Origin: Gammaproteobacteria bacterium
GTDB lineage: Bacteria; Pseudomonadota; Gammaproteobacteria; Nitrosococcales; Methylophagaceae
Direction of reading: 5' to 3'
Length of the DNA stretch: 64,000 nt
NCBI GenBank assembly: GCA_029882915.1
Contig: JAOUJZ010000003.1
Span: 61,688 to 125,687 of the forward strand
Below are positions 36,822 to 46,098 of the stretch, in pieces. A program made the translations under genes and the position numbers. The first letter of the stretch is position 1. Every line of letters starts with the position of its first letter. Below the pieces are notes generated by a model, which did not search any database, was not told the DNA's origin, and saw nothing but the letters and a program-made list of their open reading frames with translations.

Positions 36822-37340
36822 ATGAAATACAAGGTTGAACCGATCAACATGGAACGAGTCATGCGGAAAGATGATTTTATCGTTTCTAAAACAGATCCTC
36901 AGGGCATTATTACTTACGCCAATCGCATATTTATTGAATTTTCAAGATATACCGAAGAAGAGCTTCTTGGGAAGCAACACAATATAGTTCGTCACCCTGA
37001 TATGCCTCGTGGTGTATTCAAATTATTGTGGGATACGCTGGCACAGGAAAAAGAAATTTTTGCGTACGTAAAAAACATGTCAAAAGACGGTGGTTTTTAC
37101 TGGGTTTTTGCCAATGTAACTCCCTCCTATGACCAACAAGGAAAGGTGATTGGCTATTATTCGGTAAGGCGAAAACCGAAAACGGAAAGTGTTGAAATAT
37201 GTGCCGATCTCTATCGAACCATGTTGGAAGTAGAGAAAAAGGTAGGTCCTAAACATGCTATTCAAGCTTCATTAGAGCTAGTGACAGGCATACTTAAAGA
37301 TAAAGGTGTGACATATGAAGAATTTATCCTTGGAATCTAA
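36822..37340 (+). CDS. Single PAS-domain redox/oxygen sensor, Aer-like
   Basis: A 172-residue soluble protein with one Aer-type PAS domain (residues about 18-125): [32 protein letters not shown] and [18 protein letters not shown] are the FAD-PAS hallmarks of aerotaxis sensors. It has no signalling domain of its own; its end overlaps by 26 bases the chemoreceptor gene that follows, so PAS and MCP appear as a split aerotaxis receptor. Residues 126-172 form a short helical tail that may contact the partner. Confidence 0.88.
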   Translation: MKYKVEPINMERVMRKDDFIVSKTDPQGIITYANRIFIEFSRYTEEELLGKQHNIVRHPDMPRGVFKLLWDTLAQEKEIFAYVKNMSKDGGFYWVFANVTPSYDQQGKVIGYYSVRRKPKTESVEICADLYRTMLEVEKKVGPKHAIQASLELVTGILKDKGVTYEEFILGI

Positions 37341-38781
37341 ATTCAAGGCTATTGTCTATTTTAATAACCTGCTACTACTTATCGTTGCTGGCATTCTATT
37401 TTCAATGGTGGGCGCAAACTGGTTAGTAGTGACTATTTTAATCGTAAGTTTGGGCGGTGGCTTATTATCTCTGCGTGTGATCACGAAGGCATTGGTACCA
37501 CTCAATAAAATAAGCCGTATTGCTGACGAAGTCAGTGCGGGTCATTTCGATAAACGTATCAGTCATATTGAACAAGAAGATGAAATCGGTTCTTTATCTT
37601 GGAAAATCAATGATATGTTAGATCAACTTGAAGCATATTTCAGAGAAGTTGGAAGTTCATTTAAATATGCCAGTGAAGGCAAATTTTTCCGTAAGGCCTA
37701 CCCACAAGGTCTGCATGGCACCTTTGCCACTTCGCTAGGCAATATTAATAGTTCTATAGAAACGATTCAGAAAGCCCAACAGTTTCAATTAAAGAATGAA
37801 CTGGTATCAAAACTGGCTCAACTGAGCTCTAGCAATTTGTTAATTGATTTGAGACTGAATCAACAAGGGATAGAAGAAATTAAACAAGTCATGGATGAAG
37901 TGACCGCCATTTCATTAAAAATGGTTGAGGATGCTGAAGGTAGTCAGGGTTCAATTGAATCAGTCGTCACAAACCTTAATGAAGTGATAAACAAGATTGA
38001 ACACAATAACGCGGAAATAATTGATTTAAATGCGCTTAATGAAGAGGCGGCGTCTGTTATCACTCTTATTAAAAGCATCGCTGATCAAACCAGTCTACTT
38101 GCCCTGAATGCGGCTATTGAAGCAGCAAGAGCGGGTGAACAAGGTCGTGGCTTTGCCGTTGTGGCAGAGGAAGTAAGGAATCTTGCAGACAATACAATTA
38201 AAGCCACAGCAAGTATTGCTAGTGTCCTGGAAACTTTCCAGAAAAAATCTACTGCCATGTTGGATGAGTCTTCAATTATGGCAGAAATGGCCGATTCATC
38301 GCGGTCGGTAGTGGCAGAATTTTCAGACAAATTTAAGCAGTTTGCCGCTTCGGCACGAAGTACCGAGCATCGCATGGAATATGCTGATGATGTTAGCTTT
38401 GCCGCATTGATAAAGATTGAGCATTTACGTTATAAACAAAATGCCTATACCGCTTTATCGACTGGTCCAGATTCAAGTGAGGCTAAAGCCACAGATGTAA
38501 CTGAACATGACTGCCAGTTTGGTAAATGGTATTTTGAAGGTGAAGGTCCTGCCAGCTTTAGTCAATATCCGACTTACAGTAAAATTGCGCCAGTCCATTC
38601 TGATATTCATCAGCATATTCATGATGCCATTTCATTGCTTGGACATTCATGGGAGAACGATTCTGATATTCAGGCACAGGTATACAACGCTTTTAATCAA
38701 GCTGAACAGGCAAGCTATCAATTGATGAGCCTTGTCGATGCAATGGTTAAAGAGAAGTATCCAGAAGAAATCAGGTCCTAG
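37315..38781 (+). CDS. Methyl-accepting chemotaxis protein with C-terminal CZB domain
   Basis: A 488-residue chemoreceptor. Two membrane segments sit close together (residues about 13-32 and 37-57) with almost no periplasmic loop, so it has no external sensor. A HAMP domain (about 57-110), coiled coils and the MCP hairpin ([28 protein letters not shown]) follow. The C-terminus is a chemoreceptor zinc-binding (CZB) domain with His in [11 protein letters not shown], Cys in DCQFGKWY and paired His in HSDIHQHIH. It likely reads its signal from the overlapping PAS protein and from zinc or oxidants. Confidence 0.92.
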   Translation: MKNLSLESKFKAIVYFNNLLLLIVAGILFSMVGANWLVVTILIVSLGGGLLSLRVITKALVPLNKISRIADEVSAGHFDKRISHIEQEDEIGSLSWKINDMLDQLEAYFREVGSSFKYASEGKFFRKAYPQGLHGTFATSLGNINSSIETIQKAQQFQLKNELVSKLAQLSSSNLLIDLRLNQQGIEEIKQVMDEVTAISLKMVEDAEGSQGSIESVVTNLNEVINKIEHNNAEIIDLNALNEEAASVITLIKSIADQTSLLALNAAIEAARAGEQGRGFAVVAEEVRNLADNTIKATASIASVLETFQKKSTAMLDESSIMAEMADSSRSVVAEFSDKFKQFAASARSTEHRMEYADDVSFAALIKIEHLRYKQNAYTALSTGPDSSEAKATDVTEHDCQFGKWYFEGEGPASFSQYPTYSKIAPVHSDIHQHIHDAISLLGHSWENDSDIQAQVYNAFNQAEQASYQLMSLVDAMVKEKYPEEIRS

Positions 38782-38945
38782 TGAGAACCTTCGCCTTGCT
38801 GCCATATTTTTCATACTCTCTCAGAGACCGTATTCACGCATAATCGCTTGCTTGTCATGTCGCTTAGAGGTATGGTTGCTTTTCACACCGGTTAGCGTTT
38901 ATTTGCCGTTGGGCTTATCAAAAACAGTTCGAGTAGGTAATCATC

Positions 38946-40844
38946 ATGTCTCTGTCTAAACAGTTATTAATTTTAATCACCCTTATCTTCTTTATCGTTT
39001 TTTCCGTGAATTTCGTTCTGAGTGTGGGAAATATTAAGAGCTATCTGGAAATCGAGTCTGAAATCCATGTTCAGGATACGGCAACGTCATTAGGTCTATC
39101 TCTTAGTCCGCATATGTCAGACACTCAAGATCCCATCATACGCACAATGATGAATGCCATTTTTGACATGGGTTACTTCAAAGAGATGCGATTAATTGAT
39201 GTTGAGGGTAATGATCTGGTCACATTGAGCAATCCAGCTCAAATGGAAGGTGTACCCCAATGGTTGATTAAGCTAATGCCAATGAAAGTAGCTACTGCCG
39301 TGTCTGAAATTAGTTCTGGGTGGAATATCAGCGGCACTCTGTATGTCACTACAAATCCAGGTTATGGCTATTTGAAGCTTTATGAACAAGGTAAAGCAAC
39401 ACTCAAATTCTCCTTGCTCATTTTCTTTGGTGCACTTGGACTTCTGATATTAGTACTTCGTTTTACATTGCAGTCATTAAAAGAAATTGAAAAACAGGCC
39501 AATGAAATTTCATCTGGCAATTTTACGATTATTCAAAATCTGCCATGGACTCTTGAGGTTAAAAGTGTCGCACAAGCCATGAACAGTATGTCTCATAAGA
39601 TTGGCAACATGATTGCACGACTCAACAACAAACTAGAGTCATTAAGTGAAAATTTAAAACGCGATTCCCTAACCAACTTACTTAACCAGGCGACATTTAA
39701 TGTCAACCTCAAGTTAGCGCTTTCGAGTGGGCAGTATGGCTATGCAATTTTCATTAAATTTGATGATTTAGCCTTGATTACCAAGCAGTTGGGCAACGAA
39801 GCAGTAAATAGCTTATTAAAGGACTTTGCCACAATATTGCTTGCCAGTGAAAAGGCTGGAACCAGTTCTTATCGTCTTTATGGTTCTGAGTTTGCATTGC
39901 TCTGCCCTGCTTATGATGATGTGGCTATCAATGAGCTTGCTGAACAACTAAAACAGCAAATTACTGAACTTGGGCAACAAAACAATATTGATGATTTAGT
40001 TCATATGGGAATTATACGTTTTGCACGTAGCAGTGATTTTGAGAAATTATTGCCGGCAATGAGAGAAGCGTATGAACAATCAAGAAATATTGGAAGTAAC
40101 GCTTACTTTATCAAGGAAGACAGTGTTAGTTCTATGAGTGAACTGGATTGGAAGGCAGCAATTAATAGTGCTATAGAGAACAATATGCCTGAAATAACAT
40201 TTACTTCCGAAGCATACAATTATTCTGATGATACTGCTGTCAAGGTGATGGAAGAAGCCTTCACAATCGTGAAAGACAGTGTAGGTAACACCTTGTCTAT
40301 CGGTACTTTCTTTTCCATGGCTCAGGAATTTGGTTTAGAAGAAGAACTGGATAAATGTATCGTCAATAAGATCCTCTTGTTGATGGAAGAAATACAGCAA
40401 TCTGTTCCTGTCACTATTAACCTTTCAATGACGTCGGTTGCCTCTTCTACTTTCTCGGCCTGGTTACAAGCAAGATTGGAACACTCTATCGTCCGTCCTG
40501 AATTACTGGCCTTTAGTGTGACCGCCTATTCCGCGGCCAAAGATCTGACCGCCTTCGCTAATTTCAGTATTTTTGTTAAATCACTGGGAGCCAAAACATT
40601 ACTAAAACGCTACTCATCAGACATTATTGCCATTGATATGTTGAAAGAATTACATATTGACTACATTCGTCTGGCGAGAGATTTAACAAGTGATATTGGC
40701 AGTAATAGTAATAAGTTAGATTTATTAGAGATCATGCATGAAGTATCACACTTATTAGATGTCAGAGTTATTGCCGAAGACGTTGCTGATGATGACGATT
40801 TCGAGCTGGTGAAAAATGCGGGCATATATGGCATAGGCCGATAA
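38946..40844 (+). CDS. lapD: LapD-type c-di-GMP receptor (degenerate GGDEF-EAL)
   Basis: A 632-residue inner-membrane receptor. A membrane segment (about 5-27), a periplasmic LapD/MoxY N-terminal domain (about 28-150), a second segment (about 155-177), HAMP, then degenerate GGDEF (YGSEF in place of GGDEF) and degenerate EAL (TSEAY in place of EAL). As in LapD, both enzymes are expected to be inactive and the EAL domain to bind c-di-GMP, which lets the periplasmic domain hold LapG away from a surface adhesin. The directly following lapG gene (15 bases) supports this. Confidence 0.9.
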   Translation: MSLSKQLLILITLIFFIVFSVNFVLSVGNIKSYLEIESEIHVQDTATSLGLSLSPHMSDTQDPIIRTMMNAIFDMGYFKEMRLIDVEGNDLVTLSNPAQMEGVPQWLIKLMPMKVATAVSEISSGWNISGTLYVTTNPGYGYLKLYEQGKATLKFSLLIFFGALGLLILVLRFTLQSLKEIEKQANEISSGNFTIIQNLPWTLEVKSVAQAMNSMSHKIGNMIARLNNKLESLSENLKRDSLTNLLNQATFNVNLKLALSSGQYGYAIFIKFDDLALITKQLGNEAVNSLLKDFATILLASEKAGTSSYRLYGSEFALLCPAYDDVAINELAEQLKQQITELGQQNNIDDLVHMGIIRFARSSDFEKLLPAMREAYEQSRNIGSNAYFIKEDSVSSMSELDWKAAINSAIENNMPEITFTSEAYNYSDDTAVKVMEEAFTIVKDSVGNTLSIGTFFSMAQEFGLEEELDKCIVNKILLLMEEIQQSVPVTINLSMTSVASSTFSAWLQARLEHSIVRPELLAFSVTAYSAAKDLTAFANFSIFVKSLGAKTLLKRYSSDIIAIDMLKELHIDYIRLARDLTSDIGSNSNKLDLLEIMHEVSHLLDVRVIAEDVADDDDFELVKNAGIYGIGR

Positions 40845-40859
40845 CACACTACTAAAATC

Positions 40860-41525
40860 ATGTTTGCCAAGCAAAACTATAAATTTTTATGCGGCATTGT
40901 CATTGCCGTATGCCTTGGTGCTTCTTTGCCGATCATTGCCGATCTCAACATTACAGAAGCATTTTTAATTAATATTGAACAAAAATATAATAAATTTGCT
41001 CGTAAACGGGTTGAGTCATGGCAAGAACTCATTGAAGTTTCACAGGATTTAACTGACGACGAAAAACTAAATGTAGTGAATAATTTTTTCAACTCCAATG
41101 TGATGTTTATTGATGATCAGGCATTATGGGGAAAAGAAGATTACTGGGCAACGCCTATGGAGTTTTTGTCTATTGGTGCCGGTGATTGTGAGGATTATTC
41201 GATAGCCAAATACTTTACCTTAAAAGCCATCGGCGTGGCTGAAGAAAAACTACGACTTACCTATGTTAAAGCCATTAATATTGGTCAGGCACATATGGTA
41301 CTCACCTATTTTAAAGATAAGCGTTCTATCCCCGTTGTACTGGATAATCTTGATACTGACATTAAACCCGCCAACCTGCGTAAGGATTTGGTACCCGTTT
41401 ACAGCTTTAATGGTGGTGGATTATGGTTAGCCAAAGCACGTGGTAGCGGTAAACGCGTTGGCGATGCTTCGCGACTTTCTTTGTGGGAAGATCTGGAAAG
41501 CAGGATGAACAATCCGGATAACTAA
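40860..41525 (+). CDS. lapG: LapG-type periplasmic cysteine protease (C93)
   Basis: A 221-residue bacterial transglutaminase-like cysteine protease with an N-terminal signal or anchor (residues 8-28). The catalytic triad is Cys110 in GAGDCEDYS, His145 in GQAHMVL and Asp162 in VLDNLD; acidic residues before the Cys that bind calcium in LapG are present. LapG cuts the N-terminal region of large RTX-type adhesins to release biofilm cells. No adhesin gene with a TAAG site lies in the window, so the target is elsewhere. Confidence 0.93.
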   Translation: MFAKQNYKFLCGIVIAVCLGASLPIIADLNITEAFLINIEQKYNKFARKRVESWQELIEVSQDLTDDEKLNVVNNFFNSNVMFIDDQALWGKEDYWATPMEFLSIGAGDCEDYSIAKYFTLKAIGVAEEKLRLTYVKAINIGQAHMVLTYFKDKRSIPVVLDNLDTDIKPANLRKDLVPVYSFNGGGLWLAKARGSGKRVGDASRLSLWEDLESRMNNPDN

Positions 41526-41640
41526 ATTGCATCCAACTGACTTAGCTAGTCATCATGAAGTTGTATTAACGTTACGCAAGTGCTTTATCGAAAAATTTGC
41601 TTTGTTAATTACTATTCATCCTAATTTGAGCCAATCTAAA

Positions 41641-42327
41641 TTAAAACTCATATTCCATCAAAAATCGCCAGGTATTGTCCGGTGTTTTTGAATCAAGTCC
41701 TATGATGGCACCCGTTTCCCAATGCAATTTTTTACCAGAGCCAACTCGAATATCACCCATTAGGACCGGCCCTAACCCCCTAGTGTCCTGACCACTGTAA
41801 AACTCTAAAGCAGGCTCAAGACTTCGTGAATAACGGTAACGAGCCTGCACGGCGAGTGAGGATTCCAGCTCATCTTTCCGTGTATCACCCCATTCAAAAA
41901 TAGCCCATAAATTAGCAGCGCCAACCCAGCGGCCCCATTCTTTTTCCATCAGTAAAACCGTAGCCAGTTCCCAGTTCCCCTCATGGCGTTCTTTTTCCAG
42001 TTCCACCATAACGCCCCAGTCAACCGCATACTCACCCTGCTCAGTCAGTTGCCATTTGGCTTCGATTTCATAAGCTTCAAGGCTGAAATTGTTATCTTTA
42101 TTATCGTTTGCAATCAGATAACCTTCAACAAACAGTCGGTCTGAAAATGATTTACCTACAGCCAACTGATGCTTCTGTTTACCATCAGCAGACAACACGC
42201 GCCATTCGAATTCATGCTCCAGTAGTTGTGTATACGGATGATAAACCTTATCTATTGCACTGCCGTCAGCTGTTGCTAAACAAGGAAATATGGCTATAAC
42301 AAAACCTATTCGTATCATGTTCTTCAT
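41641..42327 (-). CDS. Predicted outer-membrane beta-barrel protein
   Basis: A 228-residue protein with a signal peptide (cleavage about residue 20, CLATADG). The mature chain alternates hydrophobic and polar residues in strands (for example FVEGYLIAN, SLEAYEIEAKWQL, AVDWGVMVELE) and ends with a C-terminal Phe (MEYEF), the usual barrel-assembly signal. No family recognised by name. Its ATG overlaps the stop of the FTR1 gene by 4 bases, so it belongs to the iron-uptake-like operon and may be its outer-membrane component. Confidence 0.7.
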   Translation of the reverse strand: MKNMIRIGFVIAIFPCLATADGSAIDKVYHPYTQLLEHEFEWRVLSADGKQKHQLAVGKSFSDRLFVEGYLIANDNKDNNFSLEAYEIEAKWQLTEQGEYAVDWGVMVELEKERHEGNWELATVLLMEKEWGRWVGAANLWAIFEWGDTRKDELESSLAVQARYRYSRSLEPALEFYSGQDTRGLGPVLMGDIRVGSGKKLHWETGAIIGLDSKTPDNTWRFLMEYEF

Positions 42328-43100
42328 AGTTCAGGCCTTTGCTGATAAGAGCGAATTGTTAGTGTGGTCAGAATAATTGTGATGATCAGACTAATGGCAT
42401 AGCAAAAGAATTGTATTGGTGCTGGAGTTGATTCATAGCCAATCAATGCATATAACAATTGACCTAAAAGGGAACGTTCGTTGATCAATGATGAACTATC
42501 CCATAAGGGCTGCTGGCTAATAATGAAATCTGCTTGGATAAGCAACTGCATGGCCTGTGAAACCATGCCACCTGCGATCAGGATCAATATTATTAATCCC
42601 ACTTTAACCGCTCTATTAAGTGAGATATTAACAATCAAATAATAAAATAAAACGCCGATACTTATACCAAGACCTGCACCAACTGCACTGCCGATGATGA
42701 TGGGCAGTAATAACTCGGGAGATGATATAAAACCATCTATATAAACGATAATTTCTGAACCTTCTCTTACCACAGCTATTGCCACAGAACTTACCATAGC
42801 AAATACCATCAATCGATGATTCGACTGATCTTTTAAAGACAAAATTAACAAAACAATAAAGCTGTATATCAATAAATGAAGGCTGGCATTGATGACTTCC
42901 TGACCAACACCATCCAATGCCATAGAAACAACTTTAATATTTATTGCGTAGGTGATTGCGCCTATTAAACCAGACAATAAGGCAATAATTAGCCATTTTC
43001 TTGAAACATGTAGTTTTTGGCTGAGGGCAGACAACACACTGATAATCAGAGCAGCCTCAAGTACCTCACGTAAAATGATAATTACTGAATTAAGCAGCAT
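42324..43100 (-). CDS. FTR1-family iron permease
   Basis: A 258-residue membrane protein with about seven segments. The two iron-binding motifs of the FTR1/EfeU family are present: REVLEA at residues 11-16 (R-E-x-x-E) and REGSE near residue 111. High-affinity ferric or ferrous iron import after oxidation is the family function. It lies 9 bases after the cupredoxin gene and overlaps the beta-barrel gene, giving a cupredoxin-FTR1-barrel set. Confidence 0.88.
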   Translation of the reverse strand: MLLNSVIIILREVLEAALIISVLSALSQKLHVSRKWLIIALLSGLIGAITYAINIKVVSMALDGVGQEVINASLHLLIYSFIVLLILSLKDQSNHRLMVFAMVSSVAIAVVREGSEIIVYIDGFISSPELLLPIIIGSAVGAGLGISIGVLFYYLIVNISLNRAVKVGLIILILIAGGMVSQAMQLLIQADFIISQQPLWDSSSLINERSLLGQLLYALIGYESTPAPIQFFCYAISLIITIILTTLTIRSYQQRPEL

Positions 43101-43109
43101 GGCTGTGTC

Positions 43110-43448
43110 CTATTTAACAATGACCTTCCCCTGGGCTGTTTTAGGGTAAAACTCTCCAAAGAATGGGTAGACACCGGCTTGTAACGGCCCGATAAAGACG
43201 ACTCCCCTACTTCCTCCTGGTATCACTTTTTCACGGTTGAGCTCATAGCTTTCAAATTCTTCAGCAGTATTATCTTGATTGATGATCAGTAGCTTGACCT
43301 TGGTGTTGACAGGTATTTCAATTTCGTCTGGATAAAATAAATGATCACGAATTTCAATTTCGATAACAGGGGCAGCCAATACGGGAACATTGACAATGGC
43401 AAACAAAATCAATAGATAATAACGAACTCGATATTTAATCATTGTCAC
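43110..43448 (-). CDS. Periplasmic cupredoxin-fold protein (EfeO/P19-associated type)
   Basis: A 112-residue protein with a signal peptide (about 25 residues) and one cupredoxin-like domain: IEIRDHLFYPDEIEIPVNTKVKLLIINQD, EEFESYELNREKVIPGGS and GVYPFFGEFYPKTAQGKVIV. The type-1 copper ligand Cys-His-Met loop is absent (FFGEFYP where Cys and His would be), so it probably does not hold a blue copper site; acidic residues in FESYE may bind iron, as proposed for the EfeO cupredoxin domain. It overlaps the sensor kinase gene by 4 bases. Confidence 0.82.
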   Translation of the reverse strand: MTMIKYRVRYYLLILFAIVNVPVLAAPVIEIEIRDHLFYPDEIEIPVNTKVKLLIINQDNTAEEFESYELNREKVIPGGSRGVVFIGPLQAGVYPFFGEFYPKTAQGKVIVK

Positions 43449-44779
43449 CCTTCTATTCTTCGTGGAAAATCAATCACGATTTTTAGGCCGCCAAGTTGTG
43501 TTGAACGGTTCAGCGTTATATGTGCACCGTGAAATGCCACAATGTGTTTTACGATTGCAAGTCCCAGACCACAGCCAATGGTACCTGAATCATGTTGGTC
43601 GCCATTAACACGATAAAAACGTTCAAATACACGCTCATATTGATTTTCGGGAATGCCAGCACCGGAATCTTCAATAGTCAGCCTAGCCATTGAGTTTGTC
43701 TGACTAATATCAATTTGTATCTCTCCGCCCTCAGGTGCGAATTTGTTGGCATTGGTAATTAGATTTTGCAGTAATGTTTCCAGAGCAAACTGATTGCCTT
43801 TAATCCGACAATGTTGAACTCCTGTCAGGCTAATTTGTTGCTGTTTTACAGCGATTTGTTCATAACCACGTGCAATCACTTGTTGCACGATCGCGCAAAG
43901 ATCGACTTCAGTTTGTTTAAGCATGGCCTGATCAGGTGAATGTCTATACAACGATAAGATCTGTTCTATCACCTTACCCATACGTTCAATGCCATCAGCC
44001 AGTGGCTGTAGCTCTTTTTCATCAATTTGCTGAGCGCTTTTCAGATTATGCAACTGTACTTTTAAGGCACTGATTGGCGTTCGAAGTTCATGGGCCGCAT
44101 CAGCAGAGAATTGTTGCTCTCTCATAAATGCGGCATTCAAGCGTTCCAGTAATGCATTGGTCGTTGCTACTAATTGAGTTAACTCTTCGGGCGTGTTTTG
44201 CATCATGACAGGACTTAAATCATCAGCCTGTTTATTATTGAGTTGGGCTGTCAGCTCTGTGAGCGGTTTTAATCCAAGTCCTATCGCAACCCAGATAATT
44301 AGACCTGCAACAGGGATAGCCAGTACAATAGGAATAATTGAAGCCATGACTACATTTTCAGCTAGATTGTAACGAATATCTGCCCGTTCACCTGTGATGA
44401 TCCATCTGTTTAAGTGATCATCCTTTAAAGAAAAAGTACGCCAGCGATAGCCATTAAAATTAATATCATCGTAATTAGTCTGTGAGTTCACATCAGTCGA
44501 TAAAGTTTCAGGTGCATTGTTGGAATGTGCCAGTAAAATTAGATCACTAGACCAAATCTGAAAAAAAACTGTCGGCGATTGATTAAATGTTCCGTCAACA
44601 CGTGGCTGTATGTCTTGATTGGCAATGGCAATAATTTCGGCCATATTTCTCAGGCGTTGATCAAATAACTGCTGTGCTTTGCTAATACTGGATTGATAAC
44701 CATGTAACAGTGACACAAAGGTCACTAAGGTGATGATTGCCAGCAAGGCTACTAATAAATACGTTCTAATAGATTTCAT
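43445..44779 (-). CDS. Two-component sensor histidine kinase (QseC/PmrB-like)
   Basis: A 444-residue membrane kinase with segments at about residues 7-26 and 150-172 enclosing a periplasmic sensor of about 120 residues, then HAMP, HisKA with His in FSADAAHELRTPISALK, and HATPase_c (NLITNANKFAPEGG, DSGAGIPE, GCGLGLAIVKHI). The HELRTP-LxxL pattern is that of the QseC/PmrB group. It overlaps the response regulator gene by 4 bases (ATGA) and the cupredoxin gene by 4 bases. The periplasmic sensor has acidic residues but no clear ExxE motif. Confidence 0.92.
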   Translation of the reverse strand: MKSIRTYLLVALLAIITLVTFVSLLHGYQSSISKAQQLFDQRLRNMAEIIAIANQDIQPRVDGTFNQSPTVFFQIWSSDLILLAHSNNAPETLSTDVNSQTNYDDINFNGYRWRTFSLKDDHLNRWIITGERADIRYNLAENVVMASIIPIVLAIPVAGLIIWVAIGLGLKPLTELTAQLNNKQADDLSPVMMQNTPEELTQLVATTNALLERLNAAFMREQQFSADAAHELRTPISALKVQLHNLKSAQQIDEKELQPLADGIERMGKVIEQILSLYRHSPDQAMLKQTEVDLCAIVQQVIARGYEQIAVKQQQISLTGVQHCRIKGNQFALETLLQNLITNANKFAPEGGEIQIDISQTNSMARLTIEDSGAGIPENQYERVFERFYRVNGDQHDSGTIGCGLGLAIVKHIVAFHGAHITLNRSTQLGGLKIVIDFPRRIEG

Positions 44780-45435
44780 GACGATTTGATAATGTAACCA
44801 ATGCCACGAAGGGTTTGAATAAAATTGTCAGGCAATTTTTTTCTTAAATGATGAATATGAACCTCAATGGTATTACTGGCGACTTCTTCGCCCCAACTGT
44901 AGAGTTTTGATTCAAGGCTGTCGCGAGTTTGTACTCGACCCGCATTTTCCATTAGTGCTTTTAACACCATAAACTCTCGCCGAGACAAATCTACGGCTTT
45001 ATCAGCAACTGATACTTGATGACTAGCACTATCCAGCGTCACTGTTCCAATGGTTAAACCAGCATGTTTAAGAGTGCTGGCACGGCGTTCAAACACTCGT
45101 AATCGTGCTAATAATTCATCCACCTCAAAGGGTTTAGCTAAATAATCATCGGCACCGCGATCAAGCCCTGAAACCTTATCTTCTAAGGATGTTCTGGCAG
45201 TTAACAATAATACTGGCAATTCTGAACTCTGTTGTCGAATCGCTTTTAAAACCTCAATACCATCAATATCCGGTAATCCAAGATCAAGAACAATCATATC
45301 CGGTAATTCCATCTTAACAGACTGAATTGCCAACTTACCCTGAGCCAGATGGTTAACCGTGAAACCTTTATGCGTTAAGGTTTGTGTTAATGCTTCAGCT
45401 AAGGCCGTGTCATCTTCTATCAGTAATACTTGCAT
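44776..45435 (-). CDS. OmpR-family response regulator (QseB/PmrA-like)
   Basis: A 219-residue regulator: receiver domain with Asp51 (VLDLGLPD), acidic pair at 8-9 and Lys101 (AKPFEV), and a C-terminal winged helix with VDLSRREFMVLKALMENAG and VEVHIHHLRKKL-like (EVHIHHLRKKLP) recognition helix. The sequence is of the QseB/PmrA/BasR type, whose members bind tandem TTTAAG-like half-sites. Such a direct repeat is found at 49797-49813 in front of the thermostable-hemolysin-family gene in the same run. The gene overlaps the TPR gene by 26 bases. Confidence 0.92.
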   Translation of the reverse strand: MQVLLIEDDTALAEALTQTLTHKGFTVNHLAQGKLAIQSVKMELPDMIVLDLGLPDIDGIEVLKAIRQQSSELPVLLLTARTSLEDKVSGLDRGADDYLAKPFEVDELLARLRVFERRASTLKHAGLTIGTVTLDSASHQVSVADKAVDLSRREFMVLKALMENAGRVQTRDSLESKLYSWGEEVASNTIEVHIHHLRKKLPDNFIQTLRGIGYIIKSS

Positions 45436-46084
45436 TCGTTTTGTTTTTTAATTGTGCTCGAACTTTTTGCAATGAAATCTGAATTTCATCATGTCGACCT
45501 TTGTCCGCCAAAGGTCTATTAGGTCTCGCTGGAGCTTGTTGTGCTTTTAATAAATATTGTTCTGCTTTTGCATAAAATCGCTGATCAGCTAAAAACTCGC
45601 CATAAAAATAGTTGCTGTCAATGCCGTCAGGATTGATGGCTAATGCTTTTTCAAGCAATGATTTGGCTTTATCACCATCTCCAAACCCAATAGGCCAGCC
45701 AGGTACCTTGAAGTATAACGTACCTAAACTGGTATAGGCTGAACCTGATAAAGCTTTGTCATTAAGGGCAAGAGCTTTTTCTAAATCAGCTTTCGAGCTT
45801 TTAGCCAGAGACATTGCTCCCAGTCCTCCTTTGACACCGGCATAGCTAGACTTAATAATGCCTCGCCAGACCCAGGCTTCAGCAGCATCTGGATATGATT
45901 GCACTACAGTATCCGCCTGTAATATTAGGTCTTCAAACCCTTGTTTTTGAGCCTTGGCTTTTATGGTGTAATTAACCTCTGCCCAGCGTTTTTGCAACTG
46001 AACAATATCTTGTTGAACGTCAGCGCTAACAATTGATGATGACAGTAAAATGGTCATCATTAGAAATACTTTAATTACTTTCAT
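45410..46084 (-). CDS. Periplasmic TPR-repeat protein
   Basis: A 224-residue protein with a signal peptide (about residues 1-21, IVSADV) and a tetratricopeptide-like helical repeat region (AEAWVWRGIIKSSYAG, ADLEKALALNDKALSGSAYTSLGTLYF, AKSLLEKALAINPDGIDSNYFYGEFLA). The Gly-Leu-Gly-Ala-Met stretch resembles small TPR proteins found with response regulators in other proteobacteria. No catalytic motif. It sits between the SDR gene (14 bases upstream) and the regulator, linking the two halves of the run. Confidence 0.78.
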   Translation of the reverse strand: MKVIKVFLMMTILLSSSIVSADVQQDIVQLQKRWAEVNYTIKAKAQKQGFEDLILQADTVVQSYPDAAEAWVWRGIIKSSYAGVKGGLGAMSLAKSSKADLEKALALNDKALSGSAYTSLGTLYFKVPGWPIGFGDGDKAKSLLEKALAINPDGIDSNYFYGEFLADQRFYAKAEQYLLKAQQAPARPNRPLADKGRHDEIQISLQKVRAQLKNKTNASITDRR

Positions 46085-46098
46085 AGGGCGATACCTCG

